Translations under genes and position numbers: made by a program
Part shown: positions 41,651 to 50,819 of the stretch, in pieces
How the letters are laid out: every line of letters starts with the position of its first letter
Numbering within the stretch: position 1 is the stretch's first letter
Source: Photobacterium galatheae
GTDB lineage: Bacteria > Pseudomonadota > Gammaproteobacteria > Enterobacterales > Vibrionaceae
Direction: 5' to 3'
Length of the DNA: 64,000 nucleotides
Assembly (NCBI RefSeq): GCF_000695255.1
Contig: NZ_JMIB01000013.1
Span: 1-64,000 of the forward strand
The notes under the pieces: model-generated
Told to the model about the DNA's origin: nothing
Databases searched by the model: none
What the model saw: only the letters and a program-made list of their open reading frames with translations

Positions 41651-42494
41651 GCGATGCCTCCGTGTCGCGCAGGATCTGCCGGGCTTTATCTGCTTCGCCA
41701 AGCAGCACTTCAAGCGGCGGAATGTCGAGATCCCATTCAATCAGGGTCGGTACAGCGCCGTGCTGGCGGACCCAGTTGCGGTATAGCTGCCACACCGGCT
41801 CGCTGACCGGACGGCTGTGGGTATCGATCCAAACCTCACCCTGTTCCAGTTTTTTGACCGTAAACCCGGCCAGATGGATTTCTTTCACCGCCGCCGGGTT
41901 GATGGCGGCGAGGTAAGTGTCGCAATCGAAGCCGTGGTTAAAACTGCTGACATAAATGTTATTGAGATCCAGCAGCAGGCCGCAGCCGGTTCGTTGCTGG
42001 ACCCAGCTCAGAAAATCCCACTCCGTATAGTCTGCATGACGGAAGCTGAGGTAGCTCGACGGGTTTTCCAGCAGCAGCTGGCGGCCAAGGGTATCCTGCA
42101 CCTGCGAGATTTTATCGCAGACCAGATTCAGGGCTTCTTCGGTATAGGGAATGGGTAATAAATCATTTAAGTACTGGCCGTTGACGGAACTCCAGCTCAG
42201 GTGATCAGAAACGGCCATGGGCTGGAGGTCATCAACCAGATGTTTGAGCTGGGTCAGATGCCGGTGATTGAGGAGGTCGGCAGAGCCCAGAGACAACCCA
42301 ATGCCGTGGCAGCTGATTGGAAACCGTTCGGCAATCTGGCGGAGGGTCTGGCGTGCCGGGCTTTCCGGATTGAAGTAGTTTTCGCTGTGAACTTCCAGCC
42401 AGCCCACTTGAGGCGCTTCCATGCCGGCAAAAAGAGTCAGGTGGGGGGCTCTCAGGCCAACCCCAACCTGCTGAAAGGCGCAATCATGAATCAT
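41631..42494 (-). CDS. bufB: MNIO-family iron enzyme BufB (DUF692)
   Basis: 287-residue TIM-barrel enzyme of the multinuclear non-haem iron-dependent oxidative family. Family strings with probable metal-binding His, Glu, Asp and Asn are EVHSENYF, SCHGIGLSLGS, SDHLSW, LLENPSSYL, LLDLNNIYVSSFNHG, EIHLAGF and WIDTHSRPV. MNIO enzymes modify cysteines of their precursor peptides into thiooxazole or oxazolone/thioamide groups that bind copper. It lies 2 bases after the precursor gene bufA, which is its expected substrate. Confidence 0.93.
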   Translation of the reverse strand: MIHDCAFQQVGVGLRAPHLTLFAGMEAPQVGWLEVHSENYFNPESPARQTLRQIAERFPISCHGIGLSLGSADLLNHRHLTQLKHLVDDLQPMAVSDHLSWSSVNGQYLNDLLPIPYTEEALNLVCDKISQVQDTLGRQLLLENPSSYLSFRHADYTEWDFLSWVQQRTGCGLLLDLNNIYVSSFNHGFDCDTYLAAINPAAVKEIHLAGFTVKKLEQGEVWIDTHSRPVSEPVWQLYRNWVRQHGAVPTLIEWDLDIPPLEVLLGEADKARQILRDTEASHERRQA

Positions 42495-42496
42495 GA

Positions 42497-42754
42497 TTAG
42501 CTGCTTTTGGTGCTGCCGCCGGCCAGACGGTCACACAGGCCTTTGGGAACCATGATGAATGCATCTTTCTGACCATCCATTTTGGCGGTTCCGGCACAGG
42601 AACCGGTTTTAGTGGCGCAGTCATTCTTTCCGGCTTTGGCGACGCCATAACATTTTTCTTTCGCGCCGCTGTCAGCCGCGACGGCAGGGGCCGTACCAGC
42701 CAGCATCAGCAGACCAGAGACAGCAGTAGCTAAGGCGAGATTGCTCTTTTTCAT
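42497..42754 (-). CDS. bufA1: Bufferin precursor peptide BufA1 (DUF2282), probable copper-binding RiPP
   Basis: 85 residues. A signal peptide (cleaved after AVA near residue 26) precedes a small periplasmic core with exactly four cysteines: Cys35 ([15 protein letters not shown]), Cys46, Cys53 (GSCAG) and Cys74 (PKGLCDRL). This is the DUF2282 pattern of bufferin precursors. Related bufferins, modified by the MNIO enzyme, protect Caulobacter and Haemophilus from copper. Three adjacent ATG codons open the frame (42760, 42757, 42754); the third is used because AGAGGA then sits 6 bases away. Confidence 0.9.
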   Translation of the reverse strand: MKKSNLALATAVSGLLMLAGTAPAVAADSGAKEKCYGVAKAGKNDCATKTGSCAGTAKMDGQKDAFIMVPKGLCDRLAGGSTKSS

Positions 42755-43003
42755 CATCATTCCTCTTGATATCAGACGGTTCAGGTAGTGCGGTGTCGAG
42801 CGTTCGTCCTGTGATGGACGTGAGATACTTCAGGTGCTCTTATCCACTATAGAAAGGCAGGGGCCGAAAGAAATTTCAGATGAAGTGATTTTTTTTCTGT
42901 GTGTCGGTTCTGTACGACAGTGGTGCTGGCTCCTGAATTTGAGGTGCGATGGGCCGACTGAGACTCAGTATGAGACAGGGCGGGCATTCTTTGTCTGAGC
43001 TGT

Positions 43004-43009
43004 TATAAT
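43004..43009 (+). promoter_or_regulatory. uvrD promoter -10 element
   Basis: A perfect TATAAT 34 bases before the uvrD start. No good -35 was found at 16-18 bp. The LexA-like box at 43017 starts 7 bases downstream, over the expected start of transcription. Confidence 0.55.
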
Positions 43010-43016
43010 CACCGCC

Positions 43017-43034
43017 AGTGTATAAATAACCAGT
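43017..43034 (+). promoter_or_regulatory. LexA (SOS) box of uvrD
   Basis: AGTGTATAAATAACCAGT agrees with the extended LexA consensus at 14 of 18 positions. The right half CCAG instead of ACAG is also how I recall the E. coli uvrD box. Its place between the -10 and the start codon fits repression. uvrD is a well-known SOS gene. Confidence 0.6.
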
Positions 43035-43043
43035 AGAAAGGCG

Positions 43044-45215
43044 ATGGACGTTTCACTCTTGTTAGATGGTCTCAATGACAAACAGCGCGAAGCGGTGGCG
43101 GCACCGCTGGGTAATCATTTGGTCCTGGCCGGGGCCGGCAGCGGGAAAACCCGGGTGCTGGTGCACCGGATTGCCTGGTTGCTGCGGGTCGAAGAAGCCT
43201 CGCCTTTCTCCATCATGTCGGTGACCTTCACCAACAAAGCCGCCGCGGAAATGCGCGGCCGGATTAACGCGCTGATGCAGGGAAACTGCGCCGGGATGTG
43301 GAACGGCACGTTCCACGGCCTGAGTCACCGCATGCTGCGCGCCCATTATCTCGATGCCCGGTTGCCGGAAGATTTCAATATCATCGATTCCGATGATCAG
43401 ATGCGCCTGCTGCGCCGGTTGATCAAAGCGCAGAATCTTGACGAGAAACAGTGGCCGGCCCGTCAGGCGGCCTGGTATATCAACGGCAAAAAAGATGAAG
43501 GGCTGCGTCCGTCGCATGTCGAGACCTTTAACGACCCGGTCGAACAGACCTGGCTACGTCTTTATACCGCCTATCAGGAAGCCTGTGATCGGGCCGGGCT
43601 GGTGGACTTTGCTGAACTCTTGCTGCGCTCTTTTGAGCTGCTCAAGCATAACAAGCACATCCGCGACCATTATCAGGCCCGTTTCAAGCACATTCTGGTG
43701 GACGAATTCCAGGATACCAACAACATCCAGTTTGCCTGGTTACGCATGATGGCAGGGCCTGAATGCCACGTGATGATCGTGGGCGATGACGACCAGTCGA
43801 TCTACGGCTGGCGGGGTGCCAAGGTTGAGAATATTCAGCGTTTCCTGAATGAATTTACCCAGACCTCCAGTATTTTCCTGGAGCAGAACTACCGTTCGAC
43901 CGGGAATATCCTGCAGGCGGCGAACGCACTGATCGCCAATAACAATGAGCGGATGGGCAAAAACCTGTGGACTGACGGCGGTGAAGGCGAAAAGATTTCG
44001 GTGTATTCCGCGTTTAACGAGCTGGATGAAGCCCGGTTTGTCGTCGGGAAGATCAAAGGCTGGCAGGACAGCGGTGGCGCGCTCAGTGATACGGCGATGC
44101 TGTACCGCAGCAACGCCCAGTCGCGGGTGCTGGAAGAGGCTCTGATTCAGGCCGGAATGCCTTACCGGATTTATGGCGGCATGCGTTTCTTCGACCGTCA
44201 GGAAATCAAAGATTCGCTGTCTTATCTGCGCCTGATTGCCAACCGCGATGACGATACCTCGTTTGAGCGGGTGGTGAACACCCCGGCTCGGGGGCTGGGT
44301 GAGCGGACGCTGGATACCATCCGGATGGCGGCCCGCGACCGCGGCACCACCATGTGGCAGGCCAGTGTCGCCTTGCTGGATGAGAAAGTGCTGGCGGGCC
44401 GGGCAGCCAATTCACTGCGTCGTTTTGTGGAACTGGTCAATGCACTGGAAGATGACACCCGGGACATGCAGCTGTATCAGCAGACCGATGAAGTGATCCG
44501 TTCGTCCGGGCTGCGGGCAATGTACGAGCAGGAAAAAGGCGAGAAAGCACAGGCCCGGATCGAAAACCTGGAAGAGCTGGTGACGGCTACTCGTCAGTTT
44601 GAAGTGCCGGAAGAAGCCGAGGAGATGAGTCCGCTGGCTGCGTTCCTGTCCCATGCGGCGCTGGAAGCCGGTGAAGGACAGGCCGATGACTTCGATGATG
44701 CGGTACAACTGATGACGCTGCACAGTGCTAAAGGTCTGGAGTTCCCGATGGTGTTCATGGTGGGCGTGGAAGAAGGGATGTTCCCGAGTTTCCGCACCTC
44801 TGAAGAGCCGGGGCGTCTCGAGGAAGAGCGCCGTCTGTGTTATGTTGGTATGACCCGTGCGATGGAAAAACTCTACATCACCCACGCTGAGATGCGTCGT
44901 CTGTACGGTAAGGATAATTTCCACAAGGTGTCGCGCTTCGTGCGTGAGATCCCGGAGGAATTTGTTGAAGAAGTGCGAATGAAAGCGCAGGTGTCCCGTC
45001 CGTCAACCGGTGGCCGGTTCAGTCAGACGCAGGTGAATGATAACTTTAATCAGACCGGTTTCAGTCTTGGACAGCGGGTCCAGCACCCGAAATTCGGGGA
45101 AGGGACCATCATCAATTTTGAAGGCAGCGGTGCCCAGAGCCGGGTGCAGGTCGCTTTCAATGGTGAAGGAATCAAATGGCTGGTGACGCAGTACGCCAAG
45201 CTGGAAGCGATGTAA
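43044..45215 (+). CDS. uvrD: DNA helicase II UvrD
   Basis: 723-residue superfamily 1A helicase of nucleotide-excision and mismatch repair. Walker A GAGSGKTR (Lys35), motif Ia TFTNKAAAEMRGR, motif II VDEFQDTN, motif III GDDDQSIYGWRGA, motif V LMTLHSAKGLEFP and motif VI RRLCYVGMTRAMEKL are all present, and the C-terminal Tudor-like end (GQRVQHPKFGEGTI) that binds RNA polymerase is retained. It is divergent from the bufferin operon and followed by a strong terminator. Confidence 0.98.
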   Translation: MDVSLLLDGLNDKQREAVAAPLGNHLVLAGAGSGKTRVLVHRIAWLLRVEEASPFSIMSVTFTNKAAAEMRGRINALMQGNCAGMWNGTFHGLSHRMLRAHYLDARLPEDFNIIDSDDQMRLLRRLIKAQNLDEKQWPARQAAWYINGKKDEGLRPSHVETFNDPVEQTWLRLYTAYQEACDRAGLVDFAELLLRSFELLKHNKHIRDHYQARFKHILVDEFQDTNNIQFAWLRMMAGPECHVMIVGDDDQSIYGWRGAKVENIQRFLNEFTQTSSIFLEQNYRSTGNILQAANALIANNNERMGKNLWTDGGEGEKISVYSAFNELDEARFVVGKIKGWQDSGGALSDTAMLYRSNAQSRVLEEALIQAGMPYRIYGGMRFFDRQEIKDSLSYLRLIANRDDDTSFERVVNTPARGLGERTLDTIRMAARDRGTTMWQASVALLDEKVLAGRAANSLRRFVELVNALEDDTRDMQLYQQTDEVIRSSGLRAMYEQEKGEKAQARIENLEELVTATRQFEVPEEAEEMSPLAAFLSHAALEAGEGQADDFDDAVQLMTLHSAKGLEFPMVFMVGVEEGMFPSFRTSEEPGRLEEERRLCYVGMTRAMEKLYITHAEMRRLYGKDNFHKVSRFVREIPEEFVEEVRMKAQVSRPSTGGRFSQTQVNDNFNQTGFSLGQRVQHPKFGEGTIINFEGSGAQSRVQVAFNGEGIKWLVTQYAKLEAM

Positions 45216-45243
45216 GTCATCACTGACAGGCTCCATCAAGAGA

Positions 45244-45278
45244 AACGCGCCGTCTCCTCAGGATGACGGCGCGTTTTT
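45244..45278 (+). terminator. Terminator after uvrD
   Basis: An 11-bp perfect stem (AACGCGCCGTC with GACGGCGCGTT), 10-base loop and a run of T. Confidence 0.93.
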
Positions 45279-45303
45279 GATCGCAGTTCGTGGAAAAGGA
45301 CGC

Positions 45304-47049
45304 TTATTGTGCGACCACTTTGCCTTCACGGCGCGGGTCGGCGGCACCGTTCAGCTGGCCGCGGAACAGACCGATGGCCTGCACCCCGGAATTGAGCGGT
45401 TTGATTTTGACTTCAAAACCCAGCTTCTCCAGTTCCGGTGCCCAGCGCTCGGCACTGGTGCCCTGCTCCAGCTCAAACGGACCAAACCGGTTATTCATGT
45501 TCGGCAGATCAACTGCCTGCTGCAAACTCAGTCCCCAGTCGAGGTGGGCCACCAGCGTCTTGGCCACATAGCCGATGATCTGGCTGCCACCCGGCGAGCC
45601 GATGGCCAGCACTGGCTTGTCGTTTTTCAGCACGATGGTTGGCGCCATTGATGAGCGCGGCCGTTTGCCCGGCTCGACCCGGTTGGCAATCGGCATCCCG
45701 TTGTCATGGGTGCTGAAGGAGAAATCGGTCAGCTCGTTGTTGAGCAGAAAGCCGCGCACCATCAGGCGAGAGCCGAACCCGTTCTCAATGGTGGTGGTCA
45801 TCGACAGCACGTTTCTGTCTTTGTCGACGATCACTAGGTGGCTGGTTGACGGCAGTTCGATCGCATTATCCAGTCCGTAGTTCATCGCATGGGACCACGG
45901 CGGTAAGCCGGCACTCACTTCTTTCAGGGCCTGATTGCTTTTCAGCAGTCCGGCGCGTTGTTGCAGGTAGTTTTTGTCCAGCAGCCCTTCGGTCGGCATC
46001 GGGACAAAATCGCTGTCGGCCATGTATCGGCCCCGGTCGGCAAAGGCCAGTCGGGAAGCATCGCCAAGCAGATGCCAGCTCAGGGCTTTGTTCGGGCCCA
46101 GCTCTTTCATCGGATAATGGCTGAGAATACCGAGGATCTGACCCAGCGTCAGGGCACCGGAGCTGGGTGGTCCCATGCCGCAGACTTCGTACTGGCGGTA
46201 AGGGGCGCACACGGCAGGGCGTTCTTTCACGGTGTAGGTTGCCAGATCCATGGTGTTCAGAACGCCCGGATTGCCTGTGGCTTCACGCACCGTTTTCACG
46301 ATGTCTTTGGCGATGTCGCCGTGGTAGAAGGCGCTGGCGCCCCGAGCTGCAATTTGCTGCAAGGTATCGGTATAAGCCGGGTTTTTCAGGGTATCACCAG
46401 CTTTCAGTGGCTGGCCGCCCGGAAAGAAATACGCTTTGGTTGCCGGAAAACGTTGCAGGCGTTCGCTGTCTTCCCGGATCAGCTGCGCCAGACGCGGACT
46501 GACGGTAAAGCCATCCCGGGCCAGTTTGATCGCCGGTTCAAACAGATCTTTCCACGGCAGTTTACCGAGGCGCTGGTGGGTGTGCCACAGCAGCTTGACG
46601 GTGCCCGGCGTTCCGACGGAACGGCCGCCGACCACGGCATCGTAAAAGGCCAGTGGTTTGCCGGTTTCATCCTGAAATAACTGGGGGGTAACTTCCGCCG
46701 GAGCCGTTTCGCGGCCATCGAAAGTGGTCAGGGCATCTTTCTCACTGTCCCAGTACACCAGAAATGCGCCGCCCCCCAGACCGGAGGACTGCGGTTCGGT
46801 CAGGCCCAGCACCAGTTGCGCGGCGATCATGGCATCTATGGCATTGCCGCCTTTGGCTAACATGGCGGCGCCGGCGTCACTGGCATAGGGGTTGGCCGTC
46901 GCTATCATCCAGTCTTTGCCGGTCACCTGGGCATTATGCTGTAAACCCGTGGCCCCTTCCGGGGCGACCAGATCGGCGGCTTGCTCACTGAAAGCCGGTG
47001 CGGTCAGCAGCAGGCTCGTCAGCGCCAGGGCAAGGGAGGTCCTTTTCAT
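45304..47049 (-). CDS. ggt: Gamma-glutamyltranspeptidase Ggt
   Basis: Periplasmic Ntn-hydrolase (581 residues) that cleaves or transfers the gamma-glutamyl group of glutathione. A signal peptide (about 1-22, ending APAFS) is followed by the large subunit with TEPQSSGLGGGAF. Autocleavage occurs before Thr402 (STSHLVIVD), the nucleophile of the small subunit, followed by RPRSSMAPTIV and GSPGGSQIIGYV, which form the oxyanion hole. All key residues are present. It is a single gene. Confidence 0.96.
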   Translation of the reverse strand: MKRTSLALALTSLLLTAPAFSEQAADLVAPEGATGLQHNAQVTGKDWMIATANPYASDAGAAMLAKGGNAIDAMIAAQLVLGLTEPQSSGLGGGAFLVYWDSEKDALTTFDGRETAPAEVTPQLFQDETGKPLAFYDAVVGGRSVGTPGTVKLLWHTHQRLGKLPWKDLFEPAIKLARDGFTVSPRLAQLIREDSERLQRFPATKAYFFPGGQPLKAGDTLKNPAYTDTLQQIAARGASAFYHGDIAKDIVKTVREATGNPGVLNTMDLATYTVKERPAVCAPYRQYEVCGMGPPSSGALTLGQILGILSHYPMKELGPNKALSWHLLGDASRLAFADRGRYMADSDFVPMPTEGLLDKNYLQQRAGLLKSNQALKEVSAGLPPWSHAMNYGLDNAIELPSTSHLVIVDKDRNVLSMTTTIENGFGSRLMVRGFLLNNELTDFSFSTHDNGMPIANRVEPGKRPRSSMAPTIVLKNDKPVLAIGSPGGSQIIGYVAKTLVAHLDWGLSLQQAVDLPNMNNRFGPFELEQGTSAERWAPELEKLGFEVKIKPLNSGVQAIGLFRGQLNGAADPRREGKVVAQ

Positions 47050-47102
47050 GGCAGATCCTTTTTAAAATTGTTGTGAATCAAGGGATAAGATTAGGTGTTT
47101 TA

Positions 47103-47136
47103 TCACAGATTGCCCGTTGGGTTGAGCAATCTGTGA
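47103..47136. repeat. 11-bp inverted repeat between ggt and rarD
   Basis: TCACAGATTGC and GCAATCTGTGA are perfectly complementary across 12 bases. No T-run follows on either side, so it is not a standard terminator. It lies between the rarD stop and the ggt start, both on the minus strand. It could be an operator for ggt or a hairpin at the end of the rarD message. Confidence 0.7.
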
Positions 47137-47159
47137 CAAGATCTGAAAAGCGGGGCGGG

Positions 47160-48071
47160 TTAAGCGAGCTGTGTTTTCTTCCGGTTGCGGCGGTGGCCTT
47201 GAATGCCATCGTAGCTGAACAAGACCAGCGCCATCCAGATGCAGGCAAAAGTCAGACTCTTGTCGGCACTGAAAACCTCGCCGTACATGAAAACGGCCAG
47301 CAGGAACATCAGGCTCGGGCCGATGTACTGGAAAATGCCCAGCGTTGAGAGTTTCAGTTTGGTGGCAGCCCCGGTAAAGCACAGCAACGGCAGGGTGGTG
47401 ACGATCCCGGCGGCCATCAGCAGCAGGTTGGTGTTCAGGCTGTTCTGAGTCCAGTCTGAGGTCGGGCTGTCGGCAAAGAAGAAGACATAGCCCAGCGCCA
47501 GCGGCAACAGAATGCTGGTCTCCATGAATAGGCCGGTCTGGGCATCCAGATTGACCTTTTTGCGCAGCAGGCCGTAGATCCCAAAGCTGCCCGCCAGTAC
47601 CAGCGCCACCCAGGGCAGAGAGCCAAAATGGATGAGCTGGATCGCGACGCCACCGGCAGCCAGCGCCACGGCCAGCCATTGCAGTGGTCGCAGGCGTTCC
47701 CCAAGGAAAATCATGCCCAGCAGGACATTGAGCAGTGGGTTGATGAAATAGCCCAGGCTGGCATCCAGCATGTAATTGCTGTTCACGGCCCAGATAAAAA
47801 TCAGCCAGTTGCCGCCAATGACCACAGAGCTGGCCAGCAGCATCATGACCGCTTTCGGCTGTTTGAGCACCTGACGGACTTTGCCCCAGCCCTTTCCGAG
47901 AAAAATCAGTGCAGCCAGGAAAAAGAAAGACCAGATAATGCGGTGGCTGATAATTTCAAAGGGGCTGACCGATTGCAGCTGTTTAAAGTAAATGGGTGCA
48001 ATGCCCCACATGGTGTAGGCGGCCAGGGCCAGGATCACCCCGCGTTGGGTTGTTTTCGCTTGCTCGTCCAT
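47160..48071 (-). CDS. rarD: EamA-family permease RarD
   Basis: A 303-residue inner-membrane protein with about ten helices and the RarD signatures GVILALAAYTMWGIAPIYFK, EIISHRIIWS, WAVNSNYMLDASLGYFINPL and LQYIGP-like FQYIGPSLMFLLAVF. RarD is annotated as a chloramphenicol-sensitivity protein, but its physiological substrate is unknown. It is divergent from recQ, and its closest relative in the window is the EamA gene at 13408. Confidence 0.92.
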   Translation of the reverse strand: MDEQAKTTQRGVILALAAYTMWGIAPIYFKQLQSVSPFEIISHRIIWSFFFLAALIFLGKGWGKVRQVLKQPKAVMMLLASSVVIGGNWLIFIWAVNSNYMLDASLGYFINPLLNVLLGMIFLGERLRPLQWLAVALAAGGVAIQLIHFGSLPWVALVLAGSFGIYGLLRKKVNLDAQTGLFMETSILLPLALGYVFFFADSPTSDWTQNSLNTNLLLMAAGIVTTLPLLCFTGAATKLKLSTLGIFQYIGPSLMFLLAVFMYGEVFSADKSLTFACIWMALVLFSYDGIQGHRRNRKKTQLA

Positions 48072-48259
48072 GGTATTCCAGTGTGTTGTGGTAAAGCGTT
48101 GGCAGAAGGCGGTGTAAAGACGCAGTGTCTGTTGGAACGGGCAGTATAATCCCAGTCAGTTGAAAATGACCAGTGACTTATGGGTGTTCAGTGCGGGTGG
48201 CTCCCATCCCGGATCTGATTGGTATAGAATAGCCGGCTGTGTCCATCAAGAGTGAAGTC

Positions 48260-50107
48260 ATGTCTGCCTCAACCCCAGATCTCAGTCGCGCCGTCACGTC
48301 CGCCACCAGTGCGCAGATCCTGCAACAGGTGTTCGGCTATCAGTCTTTCCGGCCCGGCCAGCAGGCAGTCATTGACGCAGTGGCATCCGGTCGCGACTGT
48401 CTGGTGATCCTGCCCACCGGTGGCGGTAAATCACTGTGTTATCAGATTCCGGCGTTGATGCGCGAGGGGCTGACGCTGGTGATTTCCCCCCTGATCTCCC
48501 TGATGAAAGATCAGGTTGACCAGTTGCAGGCCAACGGGGTGGCGGCGGGATGTCTCAATTCGACGATGACGCCAGAGGCACTGCAGGCAACCTGGCAGGG
48601 GATGGCCAACGGCACACTCAAACTGGTGTATGTCTCCCCGGAACGGGTGCTCAGCCGCGATTTTATCGATCGGCTGCGTGACTTGCCGATCAGCCTGCTG
48701 GCGGTGGATGAAGCCCACTGTATTTCTCAGTGGGGACATGATTTCCGGCCGGAATACGCGGCACTGGGTACACTGAAAGAACATTTTCCGCAGATGCCGG
48801 TCATTGCCCTGACGGCGACGGCGGATGACACAACCCGTCACGATATCACGAGCCGGCTGGCACTCACCGATCCGTTCATTCATCTGGGTAGTTTTGACCG
48901 TCCGAATATCCGCTATACCCTGCAGGAAAAATACAAACCAATGGCACAGCTGGGACGCTTTCTGACCAGCGTGCGCGGGCAGAGCGGTATCATCTACTGT
49001 AACAGCCGCAAGAAAGTCGAGCAGGTGGCAGAAAAACTGGCCGGGCAGGGTATTCGTGCTGCGGCTTACCATGCCGGGCTGGACCATGACGAGCGTATTC
49101 GGGTGCAGGAAGGTTTCCAGCGGGATGACATTCAGGTTGTGGCGGCAACCGTGGCTTTCGGGATGGGGATCAACAAGCCGAATGTGCGTTTTGTGGTGCA
49201 CTTTGATATTCCGCGTAATATCGAATCTTACTATCAGGAAACCGGCCGTGCCGGGCGGGATGGTCTGGCGGCAGAGGCCGTGATGTTCTATGACCCGGCC
49301 GATCTGGCCTGGCTGCGCCGCTGTCTCGAAGAAAAAGATGACGGGCCGCAGAAACAGGTGGAAGGACATAAGCTCAATGCCATGGGTGCCTTTGCTGAAG
49401 CACAGACCTGCCGTCGTCAGGTTCTGCTGCATTATTTTGGCGAGCACAGTGAACATGCCTGTGGGAACTGCGATATCTGCCTTGACCCGCCACAGCATTT
49501 CGATGCACTGGAAACAGCGCAGAAGGCATTGTCTTGTGTCTACCGGGTCAATCAGCGGTTCGGCGTCCATCATGTGGTTGATGTGCTGCGTGGTCTGCAA
49601 AATGCCAAAGTGCGGGAACAGGGCCACGAAAAGCTGAGTACCTATGGCATCGGTCGGGAGCACAGTCATGAATTTTGGGTGGGCATCCTGCGTCAGCTGA
49701 TCCACCGCGGGTTCCTGTCCCAGAACATCGTGAATCATTCCACCCTGCAACTGACGGAAAAAGCCCGGACGATTCTGCGCGGAGAAGCGTCGCTACAACT
49801 GGCGGTGCCGCGGATTGACAGCAGCGCCCGCAGTTCGCGGCCGGACAGTCGTCTCAAACGTCAGTATGATAAGAAACTATTTTCCAAGCTGCGGATGGTT
49901 CGCAAAGCGATTGCCGATGAAGAATCCCTGCCGCCTTATGTAGTCTTCAACGATGCCAGTCTGATGGAAATGGCCGAATGCCTGCCGACCTCGGAAGGGG
50001 AGTTACTGGCGGTGAATGGCGTCGGTCAGCGTAAGCTGGAAAAATACGGCAAGGTGTTTCTGTCGGTGATTGAAGAGCACCTGCTGGCTGCTGCGGAATA
50101 TTCCTGA
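48260..50107 (+). CDS. recQ: ATP-dependent DNA helicase RecQ
   Basis: 615 residues, the usual length: helicase core with Walker [11 protein letters not shown] (Lys57), DEAH box at 150-153 (Asp150) and motif [15 protein letters not shown] domain with four zinc-binding cysteines ([19 protein letters not shown]); HRDC domain at the C-terminus ([20 protein letters not shown]). The ATG at 48260 is preferred over an in-frame GTG at 48239, because a -10-like TATAGA lies near 48224, which would place the GTG at the transcript's very end. Confidence 0.96.
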   Translation: MSASTPDLSRAVTSATSAQILQQVFGYQSFRPGQQAVIDAVASGRDCLVILPTGGGKSLCYQIPALMREGLTLVISPLISLMKDQVDQLQANGVAAGCLNSTMTPEALQATWQGMANGTLKLVYVSPERVLSRDFIDRLRDLPISLLAVDEAHCISQWGHDFRPEYAALGTLKEHFPQMPVIALTATADDTTRHDITSRLALTDPFIHLGSFDRPNIRYTLQEKYKPMAQLGRFLTSVRGQSGIIYCNSRKKVEQVAEKLAGQGIRAAAYHAGLDHDERIRVQEGFQRDDIQVVAATVAFGMGINKPNVRFVVHFDIPRNIESYYQETGRAGRDGLAAEAVMFYDPADLAWLRRCLEEKDDGPQKQVEGHKLNAMGAFAEAQTCRRQVLLHYFGEHSEHACGNCDICLDPPQHFDALETAQKALSCVYRVNQRFGVHHVVDVLRGLQNAKVREQGHEKLSTYGIGREHSHEFWVGILRQLIHRGFLSQNIVNHSTLQLTEKARTILRGEASLQLAVPRIDSSARSSRPDSRLKRQYDKKLFSKLRMVRKAIADEESLPPYVVFNDASLMEMAECLPTSEGELLAVNGVGQRKLEKYGKVFLSVIEEHLLAAAEYS

Positions 50108-50119
50108 CGGATACAGGGT

Positions 50120-50150
50120 AAAAAAAACCGGACAATCGAAGATTATCCGG
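50120..50150 (-). terminator. Minus-strand terminator with no matching gene
   Basis: On the minus strand CCGGATAAT pairs with ATTGTCCGG (one G-U) around CTTCG and is followed by eight T. On the plus strand there is no T-run, so it does not simply serve recQ. No minus-strand gene is annotated between here and elbB at 52524. It therefore implies an unrecognised minus-strand transcript in 50151-50390 (see findings). Confidence 0.75.
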
Positions 50151-50389
50151 CAGAGAGTGTAGCAGAAACAAAACGAGGGCTTTGTTGACTACAAAACAGC
50201 TTGCGTATTGGGGCGAGAATGCAATTCTTCGCCACAGTGTGGTGAGGCCTCCTGGCCATCCCCACAACGCAGGGATCAGACCATGAAATCCGTCCTGAAT
50301 CTATTGGTTGCTTATGCTTTGACACGCTAAGCAACACTTGGTTACATCAAACCGGGAATGATGTACCGGACACTGACAAGGAAACCCCG

Positions 50390-50707
50390 ATGACTATATC
50401 CTCTGAACCTCATTTTGGTGTACGCGAACTGGACCATACACGTGGCTGTCTGCACCTCATCGCCCCAGAATTCGACTATGACAGCTTTGCCGGGTTGGCG
50501 CAGTCTCTGGTGACACTGCTGGGTGCAAGCGTAGTGGAACAAGAAGCGAATGCTGATCTGCATGTCTGGCTGATTGACTTTGAAGGCTGTCGCCTGTTGC
50601 TCAAAGGGGAGCATTACAGTGCCAGTCTGTGGCTGGAAATTCTGAGTCAGGATGATCGTGAGACGCTGGATTTTCTCGCTGCCTGGCTGAAAAAGTTGAC
50701 TTACTAA
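50390..50707 (+). CDS. Small conserved protein, possibly DUF3630
   Basis: A 105-residue soluble alpha/beta protein without signal peptide or membrane helix. It resembles the DUF3630 proteins of Vibrio, recognised from memory only, and has no known function. Notable are CLHLIAPEFDYDSFAGLAQ near the start and SLWLEILSQDDRETLDFLAAWLKK at the end. AAGGAAACCCCG precedes the ATG. It lies between recQ and the yhhQ leader; the hairpin at 50790 may end its transcript. Confidence 0.75.
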   Translation: MTISSEPHFGVRELDHTRGCLHLIAPEFDYDSFAGLAQSLVTLLGASVVEQEANADLHVWLIDFEGCRLLLKGEHYSASLWLEILSQDDRETLDFLAAWLKKLTY

Positions 50708-50747
50708 TCAAATTTCAACTGCAAACGTTTGCCATTGCTGTGCTGGC

Positions 50748-50775
50748 TTGGCAGCCGGGTTGCTTACGGTATAAT
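50748..50775 (+). promoter_or_regulatory. Strong sigma-70 promoter of yhhQ
   Basis: TTGGCA (-35, 50748-50753), 16-bp spacer, TATAAT (-10, 50770-50775). Transcription would begin near 50782, just before the hairpin at 50790 and the riboswitch at 50822. Confidence 0.75.
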
Positions 50776-50789
50776 CAGCGCCTTTGGTG

Positions 50790-50819
50790 ACAGCACTGTA
50801 CAGAAAATGTGCTGTTTTT
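50790..50819 (+). terminator. Terminator-like hairpin in the yhhQ leader
   Basis: ACAGCAC pairs with GTGCTGT around a 12-base loop and is followed directly by TTTTT. It lies only about 10 bases into the predicted yhhQ transcript and upstream of the riboswitch. It could end readthrough from the 50390 gene, or prematurely end the yhhQ leader RNA. Confidence 0.65.

Noticed and set aside
50283..50330. 15-codon plus-strand frame MKSVLNLLVAYALTR before the 50390 gene
   Set aside because: A plausible AGGGAT site precedes it, but it is very short, overlaps an 8-bp inverted repeat and shows no attenuator arrangement.
50143..50337. 64-residue minus-strand frame after recQ
   Set aside because: No ribosome site before any ATG and random-looking composition; the region is better explained as structured RNA or untranslated sequence.
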